In this document: one piece after another, positions 8,319 to 18,557 of the stretch | Layout of the letters: each line of letters starts with the position of its first letter | Numbering within the stretch: position 1 is the stretch's first letter | NCBI GenBank assembly: GCA_036227345.1 | Contig: CP109468.1 | Coordinates: forward strand, 1,240,001 to 1,304,000 | Direction of reading: 5' to 3' | DNA length: 64,000 bases | Source: Streptomyces sp. NBC_01463 | Lineage (GTDB): Bacteria > Actinomycetota > Actinomycetes > Streptomycetales > Streptomycetaceae | Made by a program: the position numbers and the translations under genes | Notes under the pieces: generated by a model | Databases searched by the model: none | Seen by the model: only the letters and a program-made list of their open reading frames with translations | What the model was told of the DNA's origin: nothing

Positions 8319-9293
8319 ATGGGCCGATACAGCCGCCTGCACGAGATACGCCGGATGGATCCGGCACGCGACTACGCCGAGATCCTTCGGCTGATCTCGC
8401 AGTACGAGTTCCCCTGGGACTACCGGCAGGGGGTGAGCGTCGCCTTCCTCCGGGACTACGGCGTCCCGCGGATCTCCGTGCTCCTGGACCGGACCCAGGA
8501 GTTCGAACGGGCCGGGCAGAAGCGGTACGACGACACGGTGCTGCTCGGGTACGAGATGGCCGCCGACGGCTTCGACTCGGAGCGCGGACGGGCCGCCGCA
8601 CGCCATCTCAACCGGATCCACGGCAAGTACCGCATCCCGAACGAGGACTTCCGCTACGTCCTGGCGACCACGGTCGTGGGGCCGAAGCGCTGGATCGACC
8701 GGTTCGGCTGGCGCCCCCTGTGCGACCAGGAGGTGCAGGCGCTGGTCGAGGTCGGCCGCAAGATGGCCTCGGTCATGGGCATCGCGGATGTGCCCGACAC
8801 ATACGAGGGGTTCGAGCGGCTCCTCGACTCCTACGAGGAGCAGATGTTCGCGTACGACCCGGCCAACCGGCGGGTCGCGAACGCCTCCTTCCGCGTCATG
8901 GCCGGCTGGTATCCGCGTCCGTTACGGCCCCTGGTGGCCAGATTCTCGCTCGCCCTGCTCGACGAGCCGCTGCTCAGGGCGCTGGGCTTCCGGCCGCAAC
9001 CGCAGTGGGCGCAGGCCTCGGCCTCGGCAGCCCTGCGCCTGCGCGCCCGGTGCGTACGCCGGCTGCCGGCCCGGCCGCGCCGCTTCCCCTCGCGCCCGCA
9101 GCCCCGTTCGTACCCCTTCGGCTGGCGGCTCGACGACCTCGGACCGCACTGGGCCCGCAACCGCCCCCTGGAGCCGCTGCCCGACGAGGCCGGCGGGACC
9201 CCCGACGGCTCTAACCGGCAGCGAGCAGCGGCACCAGACAGCGGCGGGCGAACTCCCGCACCTGGGTGTCGTCGTCCAGCTCGAAACAGCTGA
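8319..9293 (+). CDS. Oxygenase MpaB family protein (DUF2236), second copy
   Basis: Second MpaB/Lcp-like protein, 324 residues, only distantly similar to its divergent neighbour. It has the longer N-terminal alpha-helical domain with WDYRQGVSVAFLRDYGVPRI and the family stretch NRIHGKYRIPNEDFRYVLAT followed by GPKRWIDRFGWR. The start at 8319 (MGRYSR) has GGAGG 6 nt upstream; an in-frame ATG at 8277 has no such site. The C-terminal 60 residues are rich in Arg and Pro. The last 83 bp overlap the convergent TetR gene, an unusually long overlap that leaves the exact C-terminus open to doubt only if a sequencing error exists. The substrate is unknown. Confidence 0.83.
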   Translation: MGRYSRLHEIRRMDPARDYAEILRLISQYEFPWDYRQGVSVAFLRDYGVPRISVLLDRTQEFERAGQKRYDDTVLLGYEMAADGFDSERGRAAARHLNRIHGKYRIPNEDFRYVLATTVVGPKRWIDRFGWRPLCDQEVQALVEVGRKMASVMGIADVPDTYEGFERLLDSYEEQMFAYDPANRRVANASFRVMAGWYPRPLRPLVARFSLALLDEPLLRALGFRPQPQWAQASASAALRLRARCVRRLPARPRRFPSRPQPRSYPFGWRLDDLGPHWARNRPLEPLPDEAGGTPDGSNRQRAAAPDSGGRTPAPGCRRPARNS

Positions 9294-9843
9294 CGGGATT
9301 GAGGAGGAAGGAGACGGTGATCCGCACCATCAGCTCGGCGACGGGGGTGGGATCACCCGCCGGCCTGCCCTCCGCCCACCGGGCCTCCCGCAGCCGGTCG
9401 GCCAGGTAGGCGCGGATGGCGAGGAAGGCCGGGCCGCTCTCCAGGGTCAGGAAGGGCAGCATGGTCTCGGGTTCCAGCCTCAGCAGACCGCCGATGAGCG
9501 GGTGCTCGCGGATGTGCCGGAGCACGGCGGTGAAGCCCTCGACGAGCCGGTCCTCCGTCGTGGGCAGCGCGGCCACGGCCTCGTCCACCTCCACGACGAA
9601 GCGGTGGTACTCGCGCAGCAGACAGGCGGAGACGAGGCTGTCCTTGTTGCCGATCCGCCGGTAGACGGTCACCCGGGAGACCTTGGCGCGCTTGGCGACG
9701 TCGTCGACAGTGGAGCGTCGCAGCCCGAAGGTCATGAACTGCTCGCGTGCGGCGTCCAGGATCTGCTCGCTCAGCGCGTCGGAGGGAGGTGCCGCGTCGA
9801 GCGCCAGGACCGGCGCCGTCCCGTCGGTGCTCCGTGCCGTCAT
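9211..9843 (-). CDS. TetR/AcrR family transcriptional regulator
   Basis: One-component regulator of 210 residues. The N-terminal helix-turn-helix spans about residues 25-70 (ILDAAREQFMTFGLRRSTVDDVAKRAKVSRVTVYRRIGNK), and the rest is an all-alpha ligand-binding and dimerisation domain. It lies tail-to-tail with the MpaB-type gene at 8319 and overlaps it by 83 bp. The closeness suggests that it controls the MpaB pair through the AT-rich site near 8200; this is inference. The ATG start at 9843 is preceded by a GGAGGG element. Confidence 0.93.
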   Translation of the reverse strand: MTARSTDGTAPVLALDAAPPSDALSEQILDAAREQFMTFGLRRSTVDDVAKRAKVSRVTVYRRIGNKDSLVSACLLREYHRFVVEVDEAVAALPTTEDRLVEGFTAVLRHIREHPLIGGLLRLEPETMLPFLTLESGPAFLAIRAYLADRLREARWAEGRPAGDPTPVAELMVRITVSFLLNPVSCFELDDDTQVREFARRCLVPLLAAG

Positions 9844-9961
9844 GGACCCTCCCCCGTTTTGTGGCTTCCTCTCCCACCATAGGAGCCGATACGGAGTGAC
9901 GTGCCCCGTATTCCTGTAACGCGCCCCGGCCGGCCGTTGACGGCAGTGGGGGCGCCTTCCG

Positions 9962-10438
9962 TCAGTCGAAGTCGTACACCGTCACGGGCAGACCCCGTCC
10001 GGTCAGCCGTTTGGCTATCAGCGGCTCGATCCGCGACCACTTCCCGCCCGCCAGCCCGCAGCCGATCCGGGGCATGTGCACCGAGGCCCCCAGCCCGGCC
10101 GCCCGGTCCGCCACCGCTCCCAGCGCCGTGTCGATCGCCTCGTACCGCACCGGGACCCCGTTGCTCCCCCTGCGCATCCCGTGCTGGCCCACCGCGTTCG
10201 CCACCCAGACGTAGGGGCTCACCTGCACGAACTGCACGGCGCCGAGGCCGAAGTCATTGGCCGCGCGCTCGCGGTGCCATCGGCGGTAGGCCGCCTCGGG
10301 CTCGGGCCAGCGGCGCGAGAGGGCCAGGACGAAGCCCTTGCCCCAGCCTCCGAGGTCGTTGCAGACATGGACGATCAGCTTGACGCCCTTGCCCTGCGGG
10401 GCCGTGGCGTCCCCCCGTACATAAGTGATCTCCGGCAT
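9962..10438 (-). CDS. Macro domain protein (ADP-ribose binding or hydrolysing)
   Basis: Single macro (A1pp) domain of 158 residues beginning MPEITYVRGDATAP. The GDAT motif and the VHVCNDLGGWGKGFVLALS loop correspond to the two ADP-ribose-contacting segments, and PRIGCGLAGG is the third conserved loop. Such stand-alone proteins remove or bind ADP-ribose, ADP-ribose 1-phosphate or O-acetyl-ADP-ribose. An upstream ATG at 10630 would add 64 residues across the promoter of the divergent MerR gene and is rejected. The start at 10438 leaves 118 bp to the MerR start. Confidence 0.9.
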   Translation of the reverse strand: MPEITYVRGDATAPQGKGVKLIVHVCNDLGGWGKGFVLALSRRWPEPEAAYRRWHRERAANDFGLGAVQFVQVSPYVWVANAVGQHGMRRGSNGVPVRYEAIDTALGAVADRAAGLGASVHMPRIGCGLAGGKWSRIEPLIAKRLTGRGLPVTVYDFD

Positions 10439-10556
10439 GAACCCACCGTATGGGCGCCCACTGACAACGGGGGCCGGGGTGGACGGCGCAGCCGCGGTGG
10501 CGGACACTTTCACAGCAGTGGTGAGACACCGATGCTGTCCGACACGAGGAGCAGAG

Positions 10557-11288
10557 ATGGCGACCGGGACCGACGAGCCGACGCTCACGGTGGACGAGCT
10601 GGCGGCGCGCGCCGGAGTCACCGTGCGCACCGTGCGGTTCTACAGCACCCGGGGTCTGTTGCCGCCGCCGGTCATCGGGCCGCGCCGGGTGGGGCACTAC
10701 GGGCACGAGCACCTGTCCCGGCTGGCGCTCATCGAGGAGCTCCAGCACCAGGGCATGACGCTCGCCGCGATCGAACGCTATCTGGAGCAGCTGCCGCCCG
10801 ATCTGAGCGCCCACGATCTGGCCATCCACCGTGCGCTCGTGGCCTCTTGGGCCCCCGATTCGGCGGAGGACGCGACGCGGGCGGAGCTGGAGCGGCGGGC
10901 GGGGCGGCCGCTGGCGCAGCAGGACATCGACCGGCTGGCCGCGATGGGGGTGCTGGAGCGGGCCGATCCGGGGGACGGTGTGTACCGGGTGGATCCGGGG
11001 CTGCTGCGGCTCGGGGTGGAGCTGCTCGACGTGCCGATCGCGCACGAGACGATCCTCGCCGCGCGCACCGTCCTGCTGGAGCACACCCGCTCGGCCGCGC
11101 ACGAGCTGACCCGGCTGTTCCGGGACGAGGTGTGGAATCCGTACCGGGAGCGGGAGTCGGACCCCGAGCACCTCAAGGCGATGAAGTCGCTCTCGGCTCA
11201 CATGCAGCCGATCGTGCTGCAGGCGCTGGTGACCGCGTTCCAGCGCTCCCTCAAGGAGGAGTTGCGGGCCGCCTTCGCGGCCGAGTAG
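10557..11288 (+). CDS. MerR family transcriptional regulator
   Basis: Activator or repressor of 243 residues with the N-terminal winged HTH LTVDELAARAGVTVRTVRFYSTRGLLPPP at about residues 9-37, followed by HLSRLALIEELQ and the usual long dimerisation helix. The large C-terminal half (about residues 90-243) is all-helical with no cysteine pair, so metal sensing is unlikely. The start at 10557 has AGGAG 6 nt upstream. The gene is divergent from the macro-domain gene and convergent with the fadB-like gene, from which it is separated by a strong terminator. The target is not evident. Confidence 0.9.
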   Translation: MATGTDEPTLTVDELAARAGVTVRTVRFYSTRGLLPPPVIGPRRVGHYGHEHLSRLALIEELQHQGMTLAAIERYLEQLPPDLSAHDLAIHRALVASWAPDSAEDATRAELERRAGRPLAQQDIDRLAAMGVLERADPGDGVYRVDPGLLRLGVELLDVPIAHETILAARTVLLEHTRSAAHELTRLFRDEVWNPYRERESDPEHLKAMKSLSAHMQPIVLQALVTAFQRSLKEELRAAFAAE

Positions 11289-11294
11289 CGGCCT

Positions 11295-11323
11295 GACGGG
11301 CCGCACCGGTGGTGCGGCCCGTC
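11295..11323. terminator. Bidirectional hairpin terminator
   Basis: A perfect 13-bp inverted repeat (GACGGGCCGCACC and its complement) with a 3-nt loop lies between the convergent MerR and fadB-like genes. There is no U-tract, which is common for Streptomyces terminators. Confidence 0.75.
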
Positions 11324-11347
11324 GTGGCGTCGACAGCCGTGGCGGCG

Positions 11348-13555
11348 TCAGTCGTGGAAGGTCTCGCCCTTCTCCGCCTTCTCGACGAGCAGTGCGGGCG
11401 GCAGGAAGCGGTCGCCGTACCGCTCGGCGAGTTCCCGGGCGCGGGCGACGAAGCCGGGCAGGCCGCCCTCGTACCCGTTGATGTACTGGAGCACGCCGCC
11501 GGTCCACGGCGGGAAGCCGATGCCCATGATGGAGCCGATGTTGGCGTCGGCGACGGTGATCAGGACGTTCTCCTCCAGGCAGCGGACACTGTCCAGCGCC
11601 TCGGAGAAGAGCATCCGCTCCTGCATGTCGGTGAACGAGACGTCCGTGTCCGGCTCCGTGCTGTGCCCGCCCGGGGAGCGGTCCCCGGAACGCCCGAAGT
11701 GCTCGCGCAGGCCGGGCCAGAGGCGGGTGCGCTTGCCGTTCTCGTCGTACTCGTAGAAGCCCGCGCCGCCGCTGCGGCCGGGGCGGCCGAACTCGTCGAC
11801 CATGCGGTCGATGACCGCGTCCGACGGGTGGCCGGCCCAGCTGCCGCCCGCCTCCTCGACGGCCCGCCTGGTCTCGTTGCGGATCTTGCGCGGCAGGGTG
11901 AGGGTCAGCTCGTCCATCAGGGAGAGCACCTTGGCCGGGTAGCCGGCCTGGGCCGCGGCCTGCTCGACGGAGGCGGGCTCGATGCCCTCGCCGACCATCG
12001 CGACGCCCTCGTTGATGAACTGGCCGATGACGCGCGAGGTGAAGAAGCCGCGCGAGTCGTTGACGACGATCGGCGTCTTCTTGATCCGGCGGACCAGGTC
12101 GAAGGCGCGGGCCAGCGCCTCGTCCCCGGTCTTCTCGCCCTTGATGATCTCGACGAGCGGCATCTTGTCGACGGGCGAGAAGAAGTGCAGCCCGATGAAG
12201 TCGGCGGGGCGCTCGACCCCTTCGGCCAGGGCCGTGATGGGCAGCGTGGAGGTGTTGGAGCAGAGCAGGGCGTCGGGCTCGATGATGTCCTGGATCTCCT
12301 GGAACACCTTGTGCTTGAGCGCGGTGTCCTCGAAGACGGCCTCGATGACGGCGTCGCAGCCCGCGAGGTCGGCCGGGTCCCCGGTCGGCGTGATGCGGGC
12401 CAGCAGCTCGTCGCGCTTCGCCTCGGTCGTACGGCCCCGGGAGAGCGCCTTGGCGAGCAGCTTCTCGCTGTACGCCTTGCCCTTGGCGGCGGCCTCCGTG
12501 GAGACGTCCTTGAGGACGACGTCGATACCGGCCCGGGCGCAGGAGTACGCGATGCCCGCGCCCATCATCCCGGCGCCGAGGACGGCGACCTTGCGGACCT
12601 GGCGCTCCTCGACGCCCTTGGGGCGGCTGGCACCGGAGTTGACGGCCTGGAGGTCGAAGAAGAACGCCTGGATCATGTTCTTCGAGACCTGGCCGGTGAC
12701 GAGCTCGGTGAAGTACCGGGCCTCGATGGTCAGCGCGGTCTCGAAGTCGACCTGCGAGCCCTCGACGGCCGCGGCCAGGATGTTGCGCGGCGCGGGCATG
12801 GGGGCGCCGTTCAGCTGCTTCTTCAGGTTGGACGGGAACGCCGGCAGGTTGGCGGCGAACTTGGGGTTCGACGGGGTGCCGCCGGGGATCCGGTAGCCCT
12901 TGACGTCCCAGGGCTGCTGGGATTCCGGGTTCGCGTCGATGAAGGCGCGGGCCTTCGCCAGCATCTCCTCGCGGGTCGCGGCGACCTCGTGGACCAGACC
13001 GTTCTCCAGGGCCCGCTGCGGAGTGTACTGGGTGCCCTGGAGGAGGACCTTGAGCAGCGCGTCGGCGATGCCCATGAGGCGTACGGTGCGGGTGACGCCG
13101 CCGCCGGCGGGCAGCAGGCCGAGGGTGACCTCGGGCAGTCCGATGCGGGAGCCGGGGGCGTCGAGGGCGACGCGGTGGTGGGAGGCGAGCGCGATCTCGT
13201 AACCGCCGCCGAGAGCGGCGCCGTTGATGGCGGCGACGACCGGCTTGCCGAGGGTCTCGATCCGGCGCAGTGACCTCTTGATGGCGGTGCCGGTGTCGAA
13301 CGCCTGCTGGGCGTTCTCGGGGCCGACCTTGATCATGTCCTTGAGGTCGCCGCCGGCGAAGAACGTCTTCTTCGCGGAGGTGTAGATGATCCCGCGGATG
13401 GAGTCCTTCTCGGCCTCGGCGCGGTCGGCGGTCGCCGCGATGGAGTCCTTGAACGCCTGGTTCATCGTGTTGGCGGACTGGGCGGGGTCGTCGAGTACGA
13501 GGGTGACGACGCCGGTCTCGTCCTGTTCCCAGCGGATGGTCGTGCTCTCGGTCAT
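11348..13555 (-). CDS. fadB: 3-hydroxyacyl-CoA dehydrogenase / enoyl-CoA hydratase fusion (fatty-acid oxidation alpha subunit)
   Basis: Multifunctional beta-oxidation enzyme of 735 residues. Residues 1-200 form the crotonase domain with the oxyanion and catalytic segments GGDLKDM, NGAALGGGYE (E120) and GLPEVTLG (E142). The NAD-binding domain starts at VAVLGAGMMGAG (about 324-335), with the dehydrogenase catalytic motif LHFFSPVDKMPLVEI. Both active sites look intact, so the protein should hydrate enoyl-CoA and oxidise the 3-hydroxyacyl-CoA. It is the last gene of the operon and follows the thiolase by 31 bp, matching the FadA/FadB pairing. Confidence 0.95.
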   Translation of the reverse strand: MTESTTIRWEQDETGVVTLVLDDPAQSANTMNQAFKDSIAATADRAEAEKDSIRGIIYTSAKKTFFAGGDLKDMIKVGPENAQQAFDTGTAIKRSLRRIETLGKPVVAAINGAALGGGYEIALASHHRVALDAPGSRIGLPEVTLGLLPAGGGVTRTVRLMGIADALLKVLLQGTQYTPQRALENGLVHEVAATREEMLAKARAFIDANPESQQPWDVKGYRIPGGTPSNPKFAANLPAFPSNLKKQLNGAPMPAPRNILAAAVEGSQVDFETALTIEARYFTELVTGQVSKNMIQAFFFDLQAVNSGASRPKGVEERQVRKVAVLGAGMMGAGIAYSCARAGIDVVLKDVSTEAAAKGKAYSEKLLAKALSRGRTTEAKRDELLARITPTGDPADLAGCDAVIEAVFEDTALKHKVFQEIQDIIEPDALLCSNTSTLPITALAEGVERPADFIGLHFFSPVDKMPLVEIIKGEKTGDEALARAFDLVRRIKKTPIVVNDSRGFFTSRVIGQFINEGVAMVGEGIEPASVEQAAAQAGYPAKVLSLMDELTLTLPRKIRNETRRAVEEAGGSWAGHPSDAVIDRMVDEFGRPGRSGGAGFYEYDENGKRTRLWPGLREHFGRSGDRSPGGHSTEPDTDVSFTDMQERMLFSEALDSVRCLEENVLITVADANIGSIMGIGFPPWTGGVLQYINGYEGGLPGFVARARELAERYGDRFLPPALLVEKAEKGETFHD

Positions 13556-13586
13556 GTGTCTGTCTTCTCCGTAGGAAGGGGGACGG

Positions 13587-14801
<1,215 letters not shown>

Positions 14802-14852
14802 GACAGCTGCCTTTCGAGGGTGGTGGCGCGGGCGTGGTCCGGCGATCGGGGG

Positions 14853-15995
14853 TCAGGCGAGCAGCGAGCGGCCGATGATCTCCTTCATGATCTCGGTCGT
14901 GCCGCCGTAGATGGTCTGGATGCGGCCGTCGGTGAACGCCCTGGCCACCGGGTACTCCGCCATGTAGCCGTAGCCGCCGTGCAGTTGGAGGCAGCGGTCG
15001 GCGACGCGCTTCTGCAGCTCGGTCGCCCACCACTTCGCCATCGAGGCGTGCACGGCGTCGAGGGTGCCCTCCGAGTGGTCGACGATGCAGCGGTCGAGGA
15101 AGGAGCGGGTGACGGCGCACTCGGTGGCCATCTCCGCGATCTCGAAGCGGATGTGCTGGAGCTTGGAGAGCGGCCGGCCGAAGGCCTCGCGCTCCTTGAC
15201 GTACGCGGTGGTGATCTCCAGGAGGTGCTCGGCCGCGGCGATCCCGGCGACGGCTATGCCCATGCGTTCCTGGGCGAGGTTCGTCATCAGGTGGATGAAG
15301 GCCCCGTCGGGCTCCCCGAGGAGGTTCTCCTTGGGGACGCGCACGTCGTGGAAGAACAGCTCGGCGGTGTCCTGGGACTTCTGGCCGATCTTGTCGAGGT
15401 TGCGGCCGCGTTCGAAGCCCTCGGCGCCGCGCTCGACGACGATCAGCGAGAGCCCCTTCGCTCCGCCCTCGGGCGTGGTCTTCGCGACGACGACCACCAG
15501 GTCGGCGAGGATGCCGTTGGAGATGAACGTCTTGGAGCCGTTGAGCAGCCAGTGGTCGCCCCGGTCCTCGGCGGTGGTGCGGATGCCCTGGAGGTCGGAG
15601 CCCGCGCCGGGTTCGGTCATGGCGATGGCGGTGATGATCTCGCCGCTGCAGAAGCCCGGCAGCCAGCGCCGCTTCTGCTCCTCGGTGCCGAGACCGGTGA
15701 GGTAGGGGCCGATGATGTCGTTGTGCAGCCCGAGCGCGAGGCCGGGGGCGCCCGCCCGGGTGAACTCCTCGGCCAGGACGGCGCTGTAGCGGAAGTCGGC
15801 GTTGCCGCCGCCGCCGTACTCCTCGGGGACGGCGAGGCCGAGGAGCCCCTGCCGTCCGGCCGCTCGCCAGGCCTCGCGCGAGACGATGCCGTCCTTCTCC
15901 CACTGCTCGTAGTGCGGGAGCACCTCCTTGGTCAGGAAGGTGCGGACCGTCTCGCGGAACGCGTCGTGCTCCTCGGTGAAGATCTGCCGCTGCAT
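14853..15995 (-). CDS. Acyl-CoA dehydrogenase, long-chain-like
   Basis: FAD-dependent acyl-CoA dehydrogenase of 380 residues catalysing the first step of beta-oxidation. It has the FAD-binding MTEPGAGSDLQG motif and the C-terminal IYGGTTEIMKE. The glutamate that short- and medium-chain enzymes carry in YEGT is glycine here (YGGT). Long-chain and isovaleryl-type enzymes have the same arrangement and use a glutamate on an internal helix, for which the ERMGIAVAGIAAAEHLLE region is the candidate. The ATG overlaps the stop of the upstream gene by one base (TGATG), so translation is coupled. Confidence 0.93.
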   Translation of the reverse strand: MQRQIFTEEHDAFRETVRTFLTKEVLPHYEQWEKDGIVSREAWRAAGRQGLLGLAVPEEYGGGGNADFRYSAVLAEEFTRAGAPGLALGLHNDIIGPYLTGLGTEEQKRRWLPGFCSGEIITAIAMTEPGAGSDLQGIRTTAEDRGDHWLLNGSKTFISNGILADLVVVVAKTTPEGGAKGLSLIVVERGAEGFERGRNLDKIGQKSQDTAELFFHDVRVPKENLLGEPDGAFIHLMTNLAQERMGIAVAGIAAAEHLLEITTAYVKEREAFGRPLSKLQHIRFEIAEMATECAVTRSFLDRCIVDHSEGTLDAVHASMAKWWATELQKRVADRCLQLHGGYGYMAEYPVARAFTDGRIQTIYGGTTEIMKEIIGRSLLA

Positions 15996-17155
15996 CAGTC
16001 GGTCGTGTCCTTCCGGTTGGTCCGCAGGGCCGGTACGCCCCAGTCGGCGGCGACGGCCTCGGTGTCCGCGCCCGGCAGCGCCGGTCCGCCGTACACCGAG
16101 GAGGGTGTGGCCGAGAACCGGGGCGCGGGCGCCGGCTGGGTGAGTCCGCTGTGTTCGACGAAGGTGGAGCGGGCCGCGAGGTGTGGGTGGTGCGGGGCCT
16201 CGCGCAGCGAGAGGACGGGTGCCACACAGGCGTCCGAGCCGTCGAAGACCTCGGTCCACTCGGCGCGGGTGCGGGTGCGGAACCGGGCGGCGACGGCCGC
16301 GCGCAGCTCGTCCCAGCGTGCCGGGTCGCCCCGGTCCGGCGCGGTGTCGCCGAGGCCGAGGAGCTCGGTGAACTCCGCGTAGAACCGCTGCTCCAGCGGG
16401 CCGACCGCCATGTACTCGCCGTCGGCGGTCTCGTATGAGCCGTAGAACGGGCAGCCGCCGTCCAGCAGGTTGGAGCCGCGCCGGTCCTGCCAGCCGCCGG
16501 CCGCGAGCATGCCGTGGATCATCATGGCGAGGTGGGAGGCGCCGTCGACGATCGCCGCGTCGACGACCTGGCCCGCCCCGCCGGGGGTCCGGGCGTGCTG
16601 GAGGGCCGCGAGGACGCCGACGACGAGGTAGAGCGAGCCGCCGGCGTAGTCGCCGAGCAGGTTGGCCGGGACGGTGGGCGGCTCCCCCGGCTTGCCGATC
16701 ATGGAGAGGGTGCCGGTGAGGGCGATGTAGGCGATGTCGTGTCCGGCCCGGTCGGCGAGCGGCCCGTCCTGGCCCCAGCCGGTCATCCGGCCGTAGACGA
16801 GCTGCGGATTGCGTTCCAGGCAGGCTTCGGGGCCGACGCCCAGGCGCTCGGCGACGCCGGGCCGGTAGCCCTCGATCAGGATGTCGGCGCGTTCCACCAG
16901 GTCCAGGACCGTGGCCGGGCCGTCGGGGGCCTTGAGGTCGACGAGGACGGAGCGTTTGTTGCGGTTGGTGAGGTCGTGGGCGGGGTCGATGCCGAGCCCC
17001 GCACCGCCGGGCCGGTCGACGCGCACCACGTCGGCGCCGAGATCGGCCAGCAGCATCGCGGCGAACGGGCCGGGGCCGATGCCGGCCAGCTCGACCACGC
17101 GCACTCCGGCCAGCGGGCCCCGCGGACCGTGTGAGCCGTTCCCTGTCGTTGCCAT
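15995..17155 (-). CDS. CaiB/BaiF family CoA-transferase, alpha-methylacyl-CoA racemase type
   Basis: 386-residue class III CoA-transferase-fold protein. The residues of alpha-methylacyl-CoA racemase are recognisable: His in AGHDIAYIALTG, Asp in LLGDYAGG and Glu in GEYMAVGPLE. This favours racemase over transferase function, that is, inversion of 2-methylacyl-CoA so that the S-form can enter beta-oxidation. Together with the dehydrogenase, thiolase and FadB-like genes it suggests breakdown of branched fatty acids, which are abundant in Streptomyces. It is the first gene of the operon; ATG 17155 follows GGGGGCTCG. Confidence 0.88.
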   Translation of the reverse strand: MATTGNGSHGPRGPLAGVRVVELAGIGPGPFAAMLLADLGADVVRVDRPGGAGLGIDPAHDLTNRNKRSVLVDLKAPDGPATVLDLVERADILIEGYRPGVAERLGVGPEACLERNPQLVYGRMTGWGQDGPLADRAGHDIAYIALTGTLSMIGKPGEPPTVPANLLGDYAGGSLYLVVGVLAALQHARTPGGAGQVVDAAIVDGASHLAMMIHGMLAAGGWQDRRGSNLLDGGCPFYGSYETADGEYMAVGPLEQRFYAEFTELLGLGDTAPDRGDPARWDELRAAVAARFRTRTRAEWTEVFDGSDACVAPVLSLREAPHHPHLAARSTFVEHSGLTQPAPAPRFSATPSSVYGGPALPGADTEAVAADWGVPALRTNRKDTTD

Positions 17156-17180
17156 CGAGCCCCCAGCGGTATGACACAAC

Positions 17181-17193
17181 CGATGTAACATCG
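17181..17193. promoter_or_regulatory. Palindromic operator candidate upstream of the acyl-CoA operon
   Basis: Perfect inverted repeat CGATGT-A-ACATCG, 26 bp upstream of the racemase start, inside a locally AT-rich stretch. Its place fits repressor binding over the promoter or transcription start. The regulator is not identified; no regulator gene adjoins this end. Confidence 0.5.
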
Positions 17194-17359
17194 ATGATGC
17201 TAAGAACGCACCGCGCTCCGCACAACCCTTTGGGGCGAGCAAGCGCTTAGTTCTTTCCCCGGGATCCTCCCCCACGAAGCCTCCCCGGCCGCACAGCGCC
17301 ACGGCCGGCTCCGCTACCCTCTGCCTGCTACATCGGCGCCGGCCCCTGCGGAGGCACTC

Positions 17360-18550
17360 GTGAACAGGCAGAACGGGGCACAACGCCCCTATGACGTGGT
17401 CCTCTTCGGCGCCACCGGCTTCGTGGGCGTGCTGACGGCCGAGTATCTGGCGGCCCATGCCCCGGACGGCTGCCGCTGGGCCCTGGCCGGCCGCAACCGC
17501 GCCAAGCTGGAGCAGTTGCGCAACCGTCTCACCGCCCTCGATCCGCGCTGCGCGGACGTCCCGCTGCTGCACGCGGACGCCGACGACCCGGACGCGCTGC
17601 GCGAACTGGCCGAGTCCACCCATGTGGTGGCCACGACCGTCGGCCCGTACGTCTGGTACGGGGAGCGGCTGGTCGCGGCCTGCGCCGAGGCGGGGACGGA
17701 CTACGCGGACCTCTCGGGCGAGCCGGAGTTCGCCGACCGGATGTATCTGGAGCACGACGCGAGGGCCCGGGAGACCGGGGCCCGGATCGTGCACGCCTGC
17801 GGATTCGACTCCGTGCCGCACGACCTCGGGGTGTACTTCACCGTCGGGCAGCTGCCCGAGGACGTACCGCTGCGCATCGACGGGTTCGTCCGCTCCAACG
17901 CCGTCTTCTCGGGCGGCACGTTCGCCTCCGCGCTCACCGCCATGGGCCGCGGCCCGCAGATGCTGCGCGCCGCGAAGGAGCGCCGGCTCCACGAGCCGCG
18001 GCTGGTCGGCCGCCGCGCCCGCGCCCCGCTCGGCGCGCCGCGCTTCAGCGCGGAGACCGGCACCTGGGCGCTTCCGCTGCCCACGCTCGACGCGCAGATC
18101 GTGGAGCGCTCGGCCCGGGCACTGCCGCGCTACGGCCCCGACTTCCGCTACCGCCACTACGCCTCGGTGAAGCATCTGCCGGTGGCCCTGGGGGGTACGG
18201 CGGCGCTGGGCGCCCTGCTGGGTGCCGCGCAGCTGCCGGCCGCCCGGTCGTGGCTGATGGACCGCTACGAGCCGGGCGACGGCCCGGACAAGGAGCGCCG
18301 CCGGCGGAGCTGGTTCACGGTCCGGTTCGTCGGCGAGGGCGGGGGCCGCCGGGTCTTCACGGAGGTGTCGGGCGGCGACCCGGGCTACGACGAGACGGCG
18401 AAGATGCTGGCGGAGTCGGCGCTGTGCCTGGCGCTGGACGAGCTCCCGCGGACCTCGGGGCAGGTCACCACGGCCGTCGCGATGGGGGACGCGCTGCTGG
18501 CGCGTCTGCGCGGGGCCGGTCTGCGCTTCCGGGTGGCGGCCGCGCGCTGA
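17360..18550 (+). CDS. Saccharopine dehydrogenase-like / trans-acting enoyl reductase family protein
   Basis: NAD(P)-dependent oxidoreductase of 396 residues. The N-terminus has the Rossmann motif VVLFGATGFVG, and the central ACGFDSVPHDLG and YADLSGEPEF segments are typical of the actinobacterial family that includes the mycobacterial trans-acting enoyl reductase of phenolic lipid synthesis. Here there is no polyketide synthase nearby, so the substrate is unknown, and an acyl-lipid role is inferred only from family and the adjacent lipid genes. GTG 17360 has GGAGG 6 nt upstream. Confidence 0.85.
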   Translation: MNRQNGAQRPYDVVLFGATGFVGVLTAEYLAAHAPDGCRWALAGRNRAKLEQLRNRLTALDPRCADVPLLHADADDPDALRELAESTHVVATTVGPYVWYGERLVAACAEAGTDYADLSGEPEFADRMYLEHDARARETGARIVHACGFDSVPHDLGVYFTVGQLPEDVPLRIDGFVRSNAVFSGGTFASALTAMGRGPQMLRAAKERRLHEPRLVGRRARAPLGAPRFSAETGTWALPLPTLDAQIVERSARALPRYGPDFRYRHYASVKHLPVALGGTAALGALLGAAQLPAARSWLMDRYEPGDGPDKERRRRSWFTVRFVGEGGGRRVFTEVSGGDPGYDETAKMLAESALCLALDELPRTSGQVTTAVAMGDALLARLRGAGLRFRVAAAR

Positions 18551-18557
18551 CGTACCG

